Assembly (NCBI RefSeq): GCF_904067045.1
Contig: NZ_CAJFDC010000036.1
Location: 265,001 to 329,000, forward strand
Source of the DNA: Pseudomonas sp. FEN
GTDB lineage: Bacteria > Pseudomonadota > Gammaproteobacteria > Pseudomonadales > Pseudomonadaceae
Length of the DNA: 64,000 nt
Reading direction: 5' to 3'
This document shows, in pieces, positions 1-12,756 of this stretch. The notes under the pieces were generated by a model. It made no database searches. It was not told the DNA's origin and saw only the letters and a program-made list of their open reading frames with translations. Both the position numbers and the translations under genes were made by a program. Position 1 is the first letter of the stretch. Each line of letters opens with the position of its first letter.

Positions 1-34
1 CATTGAAGAAGACGATTAGAAGCAGCCCGAAATT

Positions 35-111
<77 letters not shown>

Positions 112-141
112 ATTTTGTGTGGGAAAAGCCTGTAGAAATAC

Positions 142-217
142 GGGGCCATAGCTCAGCTGGGAGAGCGCCTGCCTTGCACGCAGGAGGTCAACGGTTCGAT
201 CCCGTTTGGCTCCACCA
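142..217 (+). tRNA. tRNA-Ala (TGC)
   Basis: A 76-nt cloverleaf with anticodon TGC at 175-177, T-loop GTTCGATCC and an encoded CCA. It is the second spacer tRNA, 30 nt after tRNA-Ile, and is co-transcribed with the rRNAs. Confidence 0.97.
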
Positions 218-473
218 CTTACTGCTGTTTTGCTGTTTCTGTTGTTAGAGCTTAGAAATGAGCATTCCATCACTGCGATGGTGAATGTTGATTTCTAGTC
301 TTTGATTAGATCGTTCTTTAAAAATTTGGGTATGTGATAGAAAGATAGACTGGACGTTACTTTCACTGGTAACGGCTCAGGCTAAGGTAAAATTTGTGAG
401 TGACTCTTAAGAGTTTTGCGAATTTTCGGCGAATGTCGTCTTCATAGTATAACCAGATTGCTTGGGGTTATAT
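218..473 (+). other. rRNA internal transcribed spacer (tRNA-Ala to 23S)
   Basis: Non-coding spacer of the rRNA operon. It contains a boxA-like GTTCTTTAAAAATTTGGG segment near 313-330, typical of the transcription-antitermination and RNase III processing region upstream of 23S. The short ORFs here are not genes. Confidence 0.8.
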
Positions 474-3364
<2,891 letters not shown>

Positions 3365-3534
3365 TATAACACCCAAGCAATTTGCAGGCTTCGAGCTGAA
3401 GAGCGAAGGAGCACCAGATTGCGGTGTGTGAAGACGAAACGAACCGAAAGTTTGCGACTCACAAAACACCGAGCTGTCACATACCCATTTGCTGGAGCGT
3501 GATCTCGCAAGAGAAAACGAGCTGGCTACCGAAT

Positions 3535-3654
3535 TTCTTGACGACCATAGAGCATTGGAACCACCTGATCCCATCCCGAACTCAGCAGTGAAACGATGCA
3601 TCGCCGATGGTAGTGTGGGGTTTCCCCATGTGAGAGTAGGTCATCGTCAAGATT
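3535..3654 (+). rRNA. rrf: 5S ribosomal RNA, copy 1
   Basis: A 120-nt Pseudomonas-type 5S gene (CTTGACGACCATAGAGCATT to ATCGTCAAGATT). The complementary ends form helix I. It lies about 170 nt after 23S and is followed by its own terminator. Confidence 0.96.
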
Positions 3655-3663
3655 AAATTCCAG

Positions 3664-3700
3664 AACCCCTGATTGCTAACGCGATCAGGGGTTTTGTTTT
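3664..3700 (+). terminator. Rho-independent terminator after 5S copy 1
   Basis: Stem CCCCTGAT (3666-3673) pairs with ATCAGGGG (3684-3691), followed by TTTTGTTTT. It lies between the two 5S genes, so copy 2 needs read-through or the antiterminated rRNA polymerase. Confidence 0.85.
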
Positions 3701-3758
3701 AAGTAGAAGTCCATGATTTTGCTGACTCGCCATGCACCGGCGGGTCTGGCCACAGAAT

Positions 3759-3878
3759 TTCTTGACGACCATAGAGCATTGGAACCACCTGATCCCATCC
3801 CGAACTCAGCAGTGAAACGATGCATCGCCGATGGTAGTGTGGGGTTTCCCCATGTGAGAGTAGGTCATCGTCAAGATT
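3759..3878 (+). rRNA. rrf: 5S ribosomal RNA, copy 2 (tandem)
   Basis: A second 5S gene identical to copy 1 over its 120 nt, offset by 224 bp. Flanking bases (GAA before; a near-identical ATTC after) are also shared, consistent with a tandem duplication of a 5S unit. Confidence 0.95.
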
Positions 3879-3887
3879 GAATTCCGA

Positions 3888-3924
3888 AACCCCCGTCTGC
3901 TCACGCAGACGGGGGTTTTGTTTT
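3888..3924 (+). terminator. rRNA operon terminator
   Basis: An 11-bp stem, CCCCCGTCTGC (3890-3900) with GCAGACGGGGG (3905-3915), a 4-nt loop and a TTTTGTTTTG tail. It is stronger than the terminator after 5S copy 1 and closes the operon. Confidence 0.9.
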
Positions 3925-4105
3925 GCGCGTGCAAAAAATCCTCCAGACATTTCCTGAAATGAGCTAAGTTTTCATCCCATGGTGCCGACAGTATGGTGAA
4001 TGATGCGTGCACCAAAGTGGAGCAGTCATAGAACGCTGCCTGCGCCCCCAACGAGTGTTGCACCCGCACGCATCCCCACTTTCGGCATAATAAGAAGTCC
4101 ATGAA

Positions 4106-5986
4106 ATGAATCTGAAATTCAGCCATAAAATCCTGTTGGCCGCCTCCGGTGTCGTGGTTCTCGCCTTCGCGCTGTTCACGTTGTACAACGACTATCTGCA
4201 GCGCAGCACCATTCGGCAGAACCTGGAGTCATCCATCCAGCAAGCTGGCGACCAGACGGCTGGCAGCGTGCAGAATTGGCTGGGCGGACGGATTCTGGTG
4301 CTGGAGAACCTGGCCCAGAACATTGCCCATCAGGGCAGCAAGGCCGACTTCGCGGGGTTGGTCGATCAACCGGCGTTGACCAGCAACTTCCAGTTCACCT
4401 ATGTTGGCCAGACCGACGGTACTTTCACCCAGCGGCCCGACGCGAAGATGCCCGACGGCTATGACCCGCGTCAGCGCCCCTGGTACAAGTCCGCCGTGGT
4501 CGCGGACAAGACCATGCTCACGCCGCCTTACATGGCCTCGGTCGGTGGGTTGGTGGTGACCATCGCTATCCCGGTGAAAAGCAATGGGCAACTGCTTGGT
4601 GTGGTGGGCGGTGACTTGAGCCTGGAAACCCTGGTGAAGATCATCAACTCGGTGGACTTCGGTGGCATCGGCCAGGCCTTCCTGGTCAGTGGTGACGGAC
4701 AGGTGATCGTCAGCCCGGACAAGGACCAGGTGATGAAGAATCTCAAGGACATCTACCCGGGTTCTGCCTTGCGCATCGCCAAGGGCGACCAGGAAGTCAC
4801 CCTGAACAACCAGGAAAAGATCCTCTCGTTCACGCCGGTGGTAGGGCTACCTTCGGCAGACTGGTATATCGGTCTGTCCATCGACAAGAGCAAAGCCTAC
4901 GCGCCGTTGAGTAAGTTCCGCACCTCGGCGTTGATCGCGATGTTCATTGCCGTGGCAATGATTGCCGTATTACTGACCCTGTTGATCCAGTTCCTGATGC
5001 GTCCGTTGACCGCCATGGGGCGTGCAATGCAGGATATTGCCCAAGGCGAAGGTGACCTGACCCGGCGGCTGAGCATCGAGAACAAAGATGAATTCGGCGA
5101 ACTCGCCAGCTCCTTCAATCAGTTTGTCGAGCGGATCCACGCCTCCATCAGCGAGGTGTCCTCGGCCACGCGACAGGTGCATGACCTGTCCCAGCGGGTG
5201 ATGAACTCGTCCAATGCCTCAATCATCGGTTCCGACGAGCAAAGCGCGCGGACCACCAGCGTGGCGGCGGCGATCAACCAGCTGGGGGCGGCCACCCAGG
5301 AGATCGCCCGCAATGCCGCCGATGCGTCGCAACACGCCAGCGGTGCCAGCGAACAGGCCGACGACGGGCGTCAGGTGGTGGAAAAAACCATCCTGGCGAT
5401 GACCGAGCTGTCGCAGAAGATCAGCCTGTCCTGTACCCAGATCGAGACGCTGAACGCCAGCACCGACAACATCGGGCACATTCTCGATGTGATCAAGGGT
5501 ATCTCCCAGCAAACCAACCTGCTGGCCCTCAACGCGGCCATTGAGGCGGCGCGGGCGGGGGAGGCGGGACGCGGTTTCGCGGTGGTGGCCGATGAGGTGC
5601 GTAACCTGGCTCATCGTACCCAGGAGTCGGCGGAAGAGATCCACAAGATGATCACCTCGTTGCAGGTCGGTTCGCGAGAGGCGGTGACCACCATGAACGC
5701 CAGCCAGGTTTCCAGCGAAGAGAGCGTCGAAGTCGCCAACCAGGCCGGTGCGCGTCTGGTCAGCGTGACCCAGCGTATTACCGAGATCGACGGCATGAAC
5801 CAGTCGGTGGCGGCGGCGACCGAGGAGCAGACCGCGGTGGTGGAAACCCTCAACGTTGATATCAACCAGATCAACCTGCTGAACCTGCAAGGCGTGGCCA
5901 ACCTGAATGAAACCCTGAAGGATTGCGATGCGTTGGCGCAGCAGGCCGGGCGGTTGAAGCAGTTGGTGGACAGTTTCCGGATCTGA
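4106..5986 (+). CDS. Methyl-accepting chemotaxis protein with dCache domain (PctA/PctB/PctC-like)
   Basis: A 626-aa inner-membrane chemoreceptor. The first helix is at about residues 9-28, the periplasmic dCache sensor at 35-270, the second helix at 275-300, then HAMP and a signalling domain with the conserved tip [19 protein letters not shown]. The N-terminus resembles P. aeruginosa PctA/B/C, which sense amino acids and GABA. Residues matching the amino-acid-binding motif of these domains are present: Y119, R124, W126, Y127, Y142 and D170. The position equivalent to the amine-contacting Asp after Y142 is Ala144. The ligand is therefore likely an amino acid or related amine but is not certain. 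It is a single gene 180 bp after the rRNA terminator; an ATG at 4101 is out of frame. Confidence 0.93.
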   Translation: MNLKFSHKILLAASGVVVLAFALFTLYNDYLQRSTIRQNLESSIQQAGDQTAGSVQNWLGGRILVLENLAQNIAHQGSKADFAGLVDQPALTSNFQFTYVGQTDGTFTQRPDAKMPDGYDPRQRPWYKSAVVADKTMLTPPYMASVGGLVVTIAIPVKSNGQLLGVVGGDLSLETLVKIINSVDFGGIGQAFLVSGDGQVIVSPDKDQVMKNLKDIYPGSALRIAKGDQEVTLNNQEKILSFTPVVGLPSADWYIGLSIDKSKAYAPLSKFRTSALIAMFIAVAMIAVLLTLLIQFLMRPLTAMGRAMQDIAQGEGDLTRRLSIENKDEFGELASSFNQFVERIHASISEVSSATRQVHDLSQRVMNSSNASIIGSDEQSARTTSVAAAINQLGAATQEIARNAADASQHASGASEQADDGRQVVEKTILAMTELSQKISLSCTQIETLNASTDNIGHILDVIKGISQQTNLLALNAAIEAARAGEAGRGFAVVADEVRNLAHRTQESAEEIHKMITSLQVGSREAVTTMNASQVSSEESVEVANQAGARLVSVTQRITEIDGMNQSVAAATEEQTAVVETLNVDINQINLLNLQGVANLNETLKDCDALAQQAGRLKQLVDSFRI

Positions 5987-6014
5987 TTTCGCCATACTTG
6001 GGCTGATCCGCTCC

Positions 6015-6109
6015 CTTGTGGGAGCAGAGCTTGTGTGGGAGCAGAGCCTGCTCGCGAAGGCGCCTTCAAGGGCGCCAAAAGCTTCGCGGGCAAGCACCGC
6101 TCCCACAGG
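6015..6109. repeat. REPIN-type repeat pair
   Basis: Two to three copies of the Pseudomonas extragenic palindrome GTGGGAGCAGAGCYTG (one incomplete and tandem) face an inverted copy ending CGCTCCCACAGG. The arms flank CTCGCGAAGGCGCC...GCGCC...TTCGCGGGCAAG. It separates the convergent chemoreceptor gene and mgoD. Confidence 0.85.
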
Positions 6110-6191
6110 TCATCTGTCGTTCCCGGTTTCGTGAGCGGCAGAGACCCCATGTAGGAGTCAGCTTGCCGCCGATGAACGATAACGCGGTCTA

Positions 6192-6659
6192 TCAGGCCAA
6201 CAACGTCCGCACGTTGTTCATCGCATCATCGGCAAAACCCTGGACGAAGCTGCGGAACCCCGGCAGCGCCGCCTCGCCACCCGTGGCCGGCTCGGCAATG
6301 ATGGTCCAGGTGGCCCGGCAGCGCCCCGGATCCAGCGTTTCGACGCTCATCGCCGCCCATAGCTGGCCGACCCCCAGGGTGTTGTAGATCGTCGTCCAGG
6401 TCATCTGTCGCGCCTGCTCGTCCCGCGAGTTGAGCTGTTCGACCACCAGGTTGCCGTCCTTGAAGAACTTCTTGCGCAGCGAGCCAACGCCTTCGCCGGT
6501 CATTTCGATGCGTTCCAGCGCCGTGATGAACGCCGCGAACCCAGCGAAATCGCCGACCACCGCCCAGACCGTGGCCGCATCGCGGGCAATCTCCACCGAT
6601 GAAACCAGCGGGCTGCCTTGTGGGTTGCGGATCAGGCTATCGGGTTGCAGGTTATTCAT
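6192..6659 (-). CDS. mgoD: SRPBCC (polyketide cyclase/dehydrase-like) protein MgoD
   Basis: 155 aa, START/SRPBCC ligand-binding fold: substrate-facing segments SSVEIARDAATVWAVVGDF near the N-terminus and a C-terminal amphipathic helix (FRSFVQGFADDAMNNV). The start is the ATG after AAGGAG; upstream in-frame codons belong to the end of the NRPS region. It is the last gene of the operon, 28 bp after mgoA. In the mgoBCAD/pvfABCD/ham operons a protein of this type occupies the same place and is needed for full signal production; its exact reaction is unclear. Family confidence is high; the symbol rests on operon architecture. Confidence 0.85.
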   Translation of the reverse strand: MNNLQPDSLIRNPQGSPLVSSVEIARDAATVWAVVGDFAGFAAFITALERIEMTGEGVGSLRKKFFKDGNLVVEQLNSRDEQARQMTWTTIYNTLGVGQLWAAMSVETLDPGRCRATWTIIAEPATGGEAALPGFRSFVQGFADDAMNNVRTLLA

Positions 6660-6687
6660 GATGTAACTCCTTGTGGGTGGGGATGAA

Positions 6688-9600
6688 TCAGATGAACTGG
6701 ATCTGTTTGAGGTAGTCGCAGCCCTTGCGCAGCAGCGCCGGGGTCTTGGCCGGGTACTGCTCGCCCATGGCATGCACACCGGCGGCGGCATGGGCATGAC
6801 CGATCGCCGAGATATCGCCGATGTCCTCCTCGAAGCCATTGAGGTAGAAACCCAGCACTTCGAACAGCGCATTGCCGCTGTCGACCCGATGCAACTGGCG
6901 TTGCCAGTCGGCGACGCTGACCAGTTGGAAGTCGTGGCCGGCTTCGCGGAACGAGGCCAGGTAATCGGTCCAGCTCAAGGGTTGCGGGTTATGCAGGTTG
7001 AATACCCCGTGACCGTTGGATCGACGGCCATGCACGGCGATGAAACGGGCGAGGAAGTCCACCGGCATCAGGTCGAAGTTGAGCTCCAGGGCGGGTACCT
7101 GACCCAGTTGCAACGAGCCCTTGAGCATCAGCATCAGCCGATTCTTGTGCGGTTGGCTGACCCCGGTGCGGCTGTTGAAACTGATGTTGCCGGGCCGGTA
7201 GAGATTGACCCAGACACCCTGTTCGCGAGCCCGTTGCAGGATCCGCTCGCCGACCCACTTGCTCAGGTTGTAGCCGTTCCTGATGTAGATCGGCGGTGTC
7301 GGGGCCGCCGGCTGTTCGAGCACCCGACCCTGGGCATCGATACTGCTGGAGGCCGACAGCGTCGAGACGAAGTTGAAGATCTTCTTGCTGCGGCCTTCGC
7401 ACAGGCGCAGGCATTCGAACAGTGGATCGACGTTGTCCGGGGCCAGCGACTCGTAGTCGAGTACATGGTTGACGTTGGCCGCGTTATGCACCAGGGCGCC
7501 GTACTCCCGATCAATCCGCTCGTAGACCGCCGGGGCGAGTCCCAACAGCGGGCGGGTCAGGTCGGCGGCATGGACCCGTACTCGGCTCAGGTCCAGGTGC
7601 TCCAGGCGGTTCTCCCGCAGGGCCCGGGCAAAGCGTTGCGCCGCGGGTTCCGCCGCGCTGTCGCGGACCAGGCAGGCGACCTCGACGGCGCCGCCGGCCA
7701 GCAGCGCTTCGACCAGATGCACGCCGACAAAGCTGTTGGCGCCGGTCACCAGCACCTTGTTCACGTCGCCAGCGCGCTCCGCCGGCAACACGTTGAGGCC
7801 CAGTTCACGGGAGGCATCGACGAAGACCTGCTCGCTCAGGGCCTGGGTGGTGGCATCGCCACTGACCAACAGCGCCAGCCGGCACAGGGTCGGTTCCTCG
7901 ATAAAGCGATTGATGGAAATACCTCGGCCATACTGCTCGCGGATACCCAGCAGCATTTTCGACAGCAGGATCGAGTGGCCGCCCAGGTTGAAGAAGCTTT
8001 CGTCGGTGGAGATATCCTCGGCGGGCAGTTCCAGCAACTCGGCCCAGAGCGCCAGCAGACGGCTTTCGTCCGGTGTGGCGGGTAACCGGCGGCGGCTGTT
8101 TTCGGGGCTTTCGACCGGCAGCTTCAGTAGCGCCGCACGGTCGATCTTGCCGTTGCTGGCCGAGGGCATGTCGGCAAGCTCGGTGTAGACCAGCGGTTGC
8201 ATATAGTCCGGCAGATAACGTTCGGCGTGTTGCCTGAGCGCAGCCTGGCCGCCGGGGGATTGCGCTTGGGCCATGAAGGCCAGCACCCGCCGCCGGGGAT
8301 CGATGACCACCGCGATCTGGCGGTACAGCCGGCTGTCGCGCAGGCATTGCTCGATCTCCTCCGGCTCGACCCGGAAGCCGCGAATCTTGACCTGATTGTC
8401 ACGCCGTCCGCACAGCTCGATGCCTTCACCGGTCCACTTGGCCATGTCGCCGGTGCGGTAGGCGCGCAGGCTGGCCCCTTGGCCCAGGGGCAGATGCAGA
8501 TAACTGTCGGCAGTCTTGTCGGGATTGTTCAGGTAGCCGATGCCGACCCCGGGACCGACAATGTACAACTCGCCAACGGTCTGCTCGGCCACCGGCTGGC
8601 ACTGCTCGTCGAGAATCAGCACCTGACTGTTGGCGATGGGCTGGCCCAGGCTGCGATTGCCGGAGCCGGCCTGGAAGCGCCTGGCCGTGACCAGCACGGT
8701 GCTTTCGGTGGGCCCGTAGAGGTTGTAGAAATGACAGTGCGCGGCGAGCTTTTCGATCACATCCGGTTCGCACACATCGCCGCCGGTCATCACGTGGCTC
8801 AGGCCCAGGGGCGTATCCAACGGCAGGATGCTCAGCAGCGCCGGGGGCAGGAAGGCATGGCTGAGCTGTTGCCCGCGAATCAGCGCCAGCAGTTGCAAGG
8901 GATCGCGGCGCTGGTCCTCGCTGGGCACCACCAGCTCCGCGCCCCGGACCAGGGTCGGGAAAATATCGATCAGCGACGAGTCGAAACTCAAGGTGGAAAA
9001 CTGCAGGACCCGACTGCTTTCGCTGAGCTGCACATAGTCGGCATACCAGGCGGTGAAATGACTGAGGTTGTGCTGACTGAGCAGCACGCCCTTGGGTTGT
9101 CCGGTCGTGCCCGAAGTGTACAGCGCGAGGCAGGGTGCCTGCGCTGCCAGGGCCTGGCGTACCAGGGGCTGGTCTATCGGATTGCGCGGCAGGGTGCTGA
9201 CATCCAGGGCCGGCAGGTGTTCGGCCAGCGGGAATTGCCCATCGTGCAGCAGCAAGACAGCGCCGGCATCCTTCAGCACGAACAGTTGGCGCTGCAGCGG
9301 GTGGCCTGGGTCGAGCGGCAGATACACCGCACCGGTACCGAGAATCGCCAGGATGCTGGCGTACAGCGCGGCGCTCTTGTGCTGGCAGAGGCCGATCACC
9401 GGCGGCTCGGAGAACGGCCCCAACGCATCGAGCCGCGCCCGCAGGCCCTGCTGAATCGTCCGGCTCAGGTCGTGCAGTTCCCGGTACGTCAGCGACACCC
9501 CGTCCAGGGTCAGCGCGGGGCGCGCGGCGAAGCGCAGCAGGCTGGCTTCGATATGTTCGATGACCGGGCGCTGGGCCAGGGCCAGTAACTCAGGGCGCTC

Positions 9601-10131
9601 GGTGCGGTTGAAGCGGTGCTCGAAGGCCAGGGTCTCGAGCCTGCCCAGGTCTTGTTCCGGCAACTGCGACACTGAAGGGAGCGTGGCGGCGTCGGTAAAG
9701 TGTTCGGCATCACGGGAGTAGCGGCTGACCTGCAAGGCCACTCGCTCCACCAGGGCCTGGACCGCGGAGAGACGTAGCGCCTGGCCGTTTCCGGAGCCGT
9801 CCTGGTCAACGCCCAGGCGCTGGATCAGGCGGCTGCCGCGGTCCTCGACCAACCGGCAGAGTAGCCGGAGTTCGGGCAGGCCCTGGACTGTCATGGGCCC
9901 CTGCTCCAGGCGCAGGGCCAGATGTGTGCAGGCACCGAGGTCGCGTCGCCAGCTGGCGGGCAGCGCCAGGCTGCCATCTTCGATCAACAGATCCGCCGCG
10001 CCCGGCGGTTGTGCTTCGATGGCCTGCGCGTGACTCAGGCGTTGAATCGAATGACCGTGCTGTTCCAGCTCGCGGAGCAATTCATCCAGCGCCTGGCTGC
10101 TGCCGACGAGCAAAAGGGTGAGACGTCTCAT
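6688..10131 (-). CDS. mgoA: Single-module NRPS with thioester reductase (MgoA/PvfC-like)
   Basis: 1147 aa. The order is an N-terminal region of about 190 residues without a recognised domain, an adenylation domain (about 190-670; P-loop TSGTTGQPKG at 339-348, YGPTE at 472-476, GRRDNQVKIRG at 575-585), a carrier domain (LGGHS, phosphopantetheine Ser720) and a C-terminal NAD(P)-dependent thioester reductase (GANSFVG near 797; Tyr954 and Lys958 of the YxxxK motif). There is no condensation domain. This A-T-R layout activates one amino acid and releases it as an aldehyde or alcohol. Read by eye, the specificity residues are D384, S385, I388, A431, M448, G450, L471, V479, L480 and K662. The start follows AAGGAG and lies 14 bp after mgoC. 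Homologues in P. syringae and P. entomophila use Leu or Val. Confidence 0.92.
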   Translation of the reverse strand: MRRLTLLLVGSSQALDELLRELEQHGHSIQRLSHAQAIEAQPPGAADLLIEDGSLALPASWRRDLGACTHLALRLEQGPMTVQGLPELRLLCRLVEDRGSRLIQRLGVDQDGSGNGQALRLSAVQALVERVALQVSRYSRDAEHFTDAATLPSVSQLPEQDLGRLETLAFEHRFNRTERPELLALAQRPVIEHIEASLLRFAARPALTLDGVSLTYRELHDLSRTIQQGLRARLDALGPFSEPPVIGLCQHKSAALYASILAILGTGAVYLPLDPGHPLQRQLFVLKDAGAVLLLHDGQFPLAEHLPALDVSTLPRNPIDQPLVRQALAAQAPCLALYTSGTTGQPKGVLLSQHNLSHFTAWYADYVQLSESSRVLQFSTLSFDSSLIDIFPTLVRGAELVVPSEDQRRDPLQLLALIRGQQLSHAFLPPALLSILPLDTPLGLSHVMTGGDVCEPDVIEKLAAHCHFYNLYGPTESTVLVTARRFQAGSGNRSLGQPIANSQVLILDEQCQPVAEQTVGELYIVGPGVGIGYLNNPDKTADSYLHLPLGQGASLRAYRTGDMAKWTGEGIELCGRRDNQVKIRGFRVEPEEIEQCLRDSRLYRQIAVVIDPRRRVLAFMAQAQSPGGQAALRQHAERYLPDYMQPLVYTELADMPSASNGKIDRAALLKLPVESPENSRRRLPATPDESRLLALWAELLELPAEDISTDESFFNLGGHSILLSKMLLGIREQYGRGISINRFIEEPTLCRLALLVSGDATTQALSEQVFVDASRELGLNVLPAERAGDVNKVLVTGANSFVGVHLVEALLAGGAVEVACLVRDSAAEPAAQRFARALRENRLEHLDLSRVRVHAADLTRPLLGLAPAVYERIDREYGALVHNAANVNHVLDYESLAPDNVDPLFECLRLCEGRSKKIFNFVSTLSASSSIDAQGRVLEQPAAPTPPIYIRNGYNLSKWVGERILQRAREQGVWVNLYRPGNISFNSRTGVSQPHKNRLMLMLKGSLQLGQVPALELNFDLMPVDFLARFIAVHGRRSNGHGVFNLHNPQPLSWTDYLASFREAGHDFQLVSVADWQRQLHRVDSGNALFEVLGFYLNGFEEDIGDISAIGHAHAAAGVHAMGEQYPAKTPALLRKGCDYLKQIQFI

Positions 10132-10145
10132 GATGATCTCCTTGG

Positions 10146-11075
10146 CTAGATCAGGTAGTCGCTCAAGGCGTCCTGAACACAGGGCGAATCGAGCAGCGAG
10201 CTGTTGCGCAGGAAGCGCACGATGTTGATCACCAGCGGATGGTGGCGATTGATCGGATACGCCAGCCCCGATGCCTCGCGCCTGAGGGCCTGGCGGATCT
10301 CCTCGGCCACCGGCAGGTGCTCGATCACGCGGAAGTCGAAGCTCTTCTGGATGTCGTTGGTCAGGTAATGCACGATGAACACCGGCAGGATCTGCGCGAT
10401 CAGGTCGCGGTCCGTCTCGCTCGCGGTCTGCCAATAGATGCGCACCAGGCGGGTCCAGAATCCGGCATGTCGACCCTCGTCGAGCAGGTGGTCGGCCATC
10501 AGCCCCTTGATCGAGGGCTTGACCGTGTCGTCCTTGGCAAAGGCCGCGACATCGTTGGTCACGGTGTTTTCCGAGATCGCCACGCAGATCAGCTCCATGG
10601 CCGCCCGCAAGTGTTCGGGCGCCATGCCGATGGCTGCCGGTATCGCCCGGCTCAACTCGATTTCATCCGGCAGATCGAGGGGCTCGATGCCGGTCATGGC
10701 CACGGTCTGCTGCATGAAGTCCATGGCCACCAGGGCGTGGTAATCCTCGTCCACCACCACCGTCATGGCGGCGTAGCGACAGGCGAATGGAAAGCTGATC
10801 GGGAAGCGCCCCTTGGCAATGCTGCGGGCAGTGCGGTCGACGATATCGGTCTCGAAAATCACCACGTCATTGATGAATTTGTAGAGACTCTGGAGCAGCA
10901 CGAAATCCCTTTGCCCGGGGCACAGGGTCAGAAAACTCTCGCTGCTGACCAGTGGTTGGCGGCTCAGCGGATAGATCAGTCGATCATCGTCTTCGAGCAG
11001 GCGGCGTGGCCGGGTGCGAATGCTGGCGCGGCTCTCCCAGGCATCGGCGAAGGTGCTGTAGTCGATGGCATTCAT
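10146..11075 (-). CDS. mgoC: AurF-like diiron N-oxygenase (MgoC/PvfB-like)
   Basis: 309 aa, a helical diiron oxygenase of the p-aminobenzoate N-oxygenase (AurF) family. Candidate iron ligands fit the family pattern: E75, E110 and H113 (ExxH), E169, H196, E200 and H203 (HxxxExxH). In mgo/pvf/ham pathways this enzyme oxidises an amino nitrogen, giving N-oxygenated signals. The start is the ATG overlapping the mgoB stop as ATGA, with GGAGG 9 nt upstream; an ORF extended to 11105 would run into mgoB and lacks such a site. The substrate here is inferred from the pathway. Confidence 0.9.
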   Translation of the reverse strand: MNAIDYSTFADAWESRASIRTRPRRLLEDDDRLIYPLSRQPLVSSESFLTLCPGQRDFVLLQSLYKFINDVVIFETDIVDRTARSIAKGRFPISFPFACRYAAMTVVVDEDYHALVAMDFMQQTVAMTGIEPLDLPDEIELSRAIPAAIGMAPEHLRAAMELICVAISENTVTNDVAAFAKDDTVKPSIKGLMADHLLDEGRHAGFWTRLVRIYWQTASETDRDLIAQILPVFIVHYLTNDIQKSFDFRVIEHLPVAEEIRQALRREASGLAYPINRHHPLVINIVRFLRNSSLLDSPCVQDALSDYLI

Positions 11076-11851
11076 GAGACCGTTACCTCCACCGCGGTGG
11101 TGCACAAGCTCTCCAGCAAACCGTCCCAGAGCGCCATGCGGCTGTCCACGGCGGCGAGGGCGGTGCTGTAGATCTCCGCTTCGCGCTGCGGCTGACCATC
11201 CACCAGGCGCTCGAGCAGGTGTTCGGCCGCCGGACCATGGTCCTCGGAATCAACATCGATATGGCGTTGCAGGTAATAGCGCAACGTCGGGGCCAGAGCT
11301 TGATCGATGCCCCATTCATCGAGAATCCGCTGGAACATCTGTGGGATAACACTCTCCCGCCCGTGTAGAAAGGCCGCGGCCACCCGGTGAGCCGAGGCAT
11401 GCAGGGCGATATCGAGCGTGTTTCTGACAAAGCCGATCACCATTGGCGCGGCATTGACCGTGCGCAACGCGGTTTCGACGGCCACGCCTTCACGCAGCAG
11501 CTCAATGAAGCGTTCGATGGCGACCGTGCTGGCGCCGACTTCGCGCATCGCCTCCAGATACAGCTCGAAGTGGCTGCAATGGCCGTGTCCTGCGCGTTGG
11601 TCCGACTCCTCTCCGAGGACAATTTCATTGATCAGACGCGCGGCCTGGGGGTCCTTGGGTGGTAGCCAGGGCAAGGTGGTACAGGTCAGCTCCTGTTGCA
11701 AACGCTTGGTTAACGACATGAAGTCCCAGACCGCAAAGACATGGACTTCCATGAAGCGTCGAAGTAGTGACAGTGAATGGATTTCACTGAATACAGGATG
11801 TTGGGTCAACTGTTCTTTTCTGGCATGCAGAAGGGGCTTTAGTGCGCTCAT
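11072..11851 (-). CDS. mgoB: DUF3050 heme-oxygenase-like protein (MgoB/PvfA-like)
   Basis: 259 aa, all-helical, matching the DUF3050 family of heme-oxygenase-like folds. Possible metal ligands include E35/H37 (MEVHVF), E81, H94 and the HIDVDSEDH cluster at 197-205, so it may be a second non-heme diiron enzyme. First gene of the four-gene operon, in the order B-C-A-D seen in mangotoxin-associated mgoBCAD. No good ribosome-binding site is visible before the ATG. Upstream is a 0.9-kb non-coding stretch that presumably carries the promoter. In other pseudomonads the operon depends on GacS/GacA; I see no complete GacA box here. Confidence 0.87.
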   Translation of the reverse strand: MSALKPLLHARKEQLTQHPVFSEIHSLSLLRRFMEVHVFAVWDFMSLTKRLQQELTCTTLPWLPPKDPQAARLINEIVLGEESDQRAGHGHCSHFELYLEAMREVGASTVAIERFIELLREGVAVETALRTVNAAPMVIGFVRNTLDIALHASAHRVAAAFLHGRESVIPQMFQRILDEWGIDQALAPTLRYYLQRHIDVDSEDHGPAAEHLLERLVDGQPQREAEIYSTALAAVDSRMALWDGLLESLCTTAVEVTVS

Positions 11852-12756
11852 TAATAATCACCAGGTGTCCGCTAAGTTAAAAGGATTGTGAAGTGTTGCT
11901 TGGCGTTTTCTATCGGTCCGGCTGTTGAGCAGTGTGGCGTTTGCTAACGGCTAGGCGAGCAGAGTCCTCAATAAGAAATTGAAAGCATCGAGAGGAATCA
12001 TTACCTGTTTAAAATGCGCCCAGGCGCCATCGTGCAAGCTTTTTGAGCGTATTTTGTTTGGTGTTACAGGGCGCGTATGTCTAGGCTGGCAAAGGCCTTG
12101 GCGACAGGGTTTGCCCGAAAGCCATTAAAAATTAATACAAATATTCAGCACGGATCAAGTTATTTTTATAACAATTGTAAGTTTGGTTTTTTTATGGCTG
12201 AGTGTCACCGATAACACTGGCGATGCCGTGTTTTTAGGGGTGAGAGTGCCCCTTCCGAATAATAACGATCAGAATTTGAATGAATGATTGAATGCCTCAT
12301 CCATATGGCTCTCAATGGGCTGTTGCTAATAATTTGATAGGCGTGGCCGAGACACGGTTAATCCGTACTCCCAGCGTGTGGAAGTGCTCCTTGAATGAGT
12401 GATGTATCCGAAAGTTGCATGCGCGGAGCCGTAGGTCGCCCGTCAATTCATTATCGGTGAGCAAGCCTGTGCCCAAACGGGCAGTTCTGCTATCGCCGGA
12501 AGCGGCGAAACCTGTCCGAAGCGGTGAATAGATAGGGTCATCCCGCGTGGCGGGGCGTGGGCCCAGGATCTATCTCACGAATCATGCAAAACAGGTGATG
12601 ACAGATTGTCGGCGCGCCGTTGTCGTTCACCGGCATCACGTATTGTCTTGTCGACCCGCGGGCCGACGTGCACGTCGGTAAAACAGTCGGCCGTGAACCC
12701 TGTGGGCCTCACCCTGCCGGGTTCAGGGGGGCGGCTAGGGTCATCGGCCCCGGGGC
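11852..12756. other. Long intergenic region upstream of mgoB
   Basis: 905 bp without a convincing gene. The centre (about 12110-12350) is much more AT-rich than its surroundings, which fits a promoter or silencer-type region. A perfect 16-bp palindrome CCGACGTGCACGTCGG lies at 12663-12678, and AGGGG/CCCCT arms form a short hairpin near 12235-12252. A lone TGTAAG half-site occurs near 12177. The short ORFs overlapping 12575-12866 show no protein character. Confidence 0.6.

Noticed and set aside
6673-9588. Long plus-strand ORFs (470 and 463 codons) opposite the NRPS gene
   Set aside because: Shadow ORFs from GC-rich codon usage; His/Gln/Arg-rich translations without domains, while the minus strand has full NRPS motifs.
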